Program-made: the position numbers and the translations under genes
Shown: positions 16,054 through 16,194 of the stretch, piece after piece
Layout of the letters: the number at the start of each line of letters is the position of its first letter
Position numbering within the stretch: the first letter of the stretch is position 1
The notes under the pieces: generated by a model
Seen by the model: only the letters and a program-made list of their open reading frames with translations
Database searches by the model: none
What the model was told of the DNA's origin: nothing
From: Candidatus Hydrogenedentes bacterium UBA2224
GTDB lineage: Bacteria; Hydrogenedentota; Hydrogenedentia; Hydrogenedentales; SLHB01
Reading direction: 5' to 3'
Assembly: GCA_002348185.1 (NCBI GenBank)
Contig: DDYW01000022.1
Span: forward strand, 1-16,194
Length of the DNA stretch: 16,194 nucleotides

Positions 16054-16107
16054 GCTGTGGACATAGTGGACCGGATGGACCCAATGGACGCGATGGACCG
16101 GATGGAC
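16049..16107. repeat. 9-nt tandem array, seven TGGAC copies
   Basis: TGGAC occurs at 16049, 16058, 16067, 16076, 16085, 16094 and 16103, exactly 9 nt apart, with four variable bases between; most copies read RTGGACNNN. It is the inverted counterpart of the array at 1-26 and joins the repeat unit directly. Read as protein it gives Met/Val-Asp-X repeats on one strand and Val-His-X on the other, but no gene is needed to explain it. Confidence 0.9.
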
Positions 16108-16194
16108 GCCCCGGCCCTTAACGACTTTGCAGTCGAGGACGCCGGCGAAGCCCGCAAAGACGGCATCGTCCCTTTTCCGAACGACACCGAAGGT
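16108..16194. other. Right edge, unassigned
   Basis: Both strands have an open frame here to the window edge, so neither can be called a gene. The plus frame from 16102 reads MDAPALNDFAVEDAGEARKD and could be a gene running off the window. The minus frame reads FGVVRKRDDAVFAGFAGVLD and is in phase with the esterase frame. The stretch might also be flanking sequence of the composite repeat. Confidence 0.3.

Overview
The window is GC-rich bacterial chromosomal DNA with densely packed genes. Bacterial tyrS and comM-type genes, Shine-Dalgarno sites and sigma70-like promoters show that it is bacterial. A GH172/DUF2961 enzyme, a glycosidase-like barrel with a C-terminal beta-sandwich, a tandem alpha/beta-hydrolase esterase and a DUF4114 protein suggest a polysaccharide-degrading, Gram-negative lineage, perhaps of the PVC group or Hydrogenedentota. 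That placement is inference from gene content, not from a marker phylogeny.

Layout, left to right. Bases 1-214 hold a 9-nt tandem array, a 102-nt repeat unit and a promoter, followed by a ComM/YifB-type AAA+ ATPase (215-1750). Next is a CPA1 cation/proton antiporter with RCK_C and RCK_N domains (1926-3875). A 333-nt gap without a convincing gene leads to a pair of exported carbohydrate-active proteins: a GH172/DUF2961 enzyme (4209-5705) and an uncharacterised barrel protein (5762-7618). tyrS (7841-9112) has its own promoter and a 170-nt leader able to fold, and is followed closely by a large lipoprotein with DUF4114, one transmembrane helix and TPRs (9199-11475). A MauE-thioredoxin fusion (11622-12662) has its own promoter and converges, 9 nt apart, with a minus-strand pair: a tandem-domain esterase (15879-13576) and a calcineurin-like phosphoesterase (13559-12672). 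Bases 15880-16194 hold the esterase promoter, a second inverted copy of the repeat unit and a longer 9-nt array.

How the genes relate. The GH172-type enzyme, the barrel protein and the esterase could all act on exported carbohydrate. The DUF4114-TPR protein and the MauE-thioredoxin fusion look like envelope proteins, for sensing or scaffolding and for thiol redox. ComM, the antiporter and TyrRS are housekeeping genes.

The strongest non-genic signal is a composite repeat at both window ends: a period-9 array (core TGGAC/GTCCA) joined to a roughly 101-nt unit with about 91% identity between copies. The two copies are inverted, and each lies just upstream of a promoter and gene.
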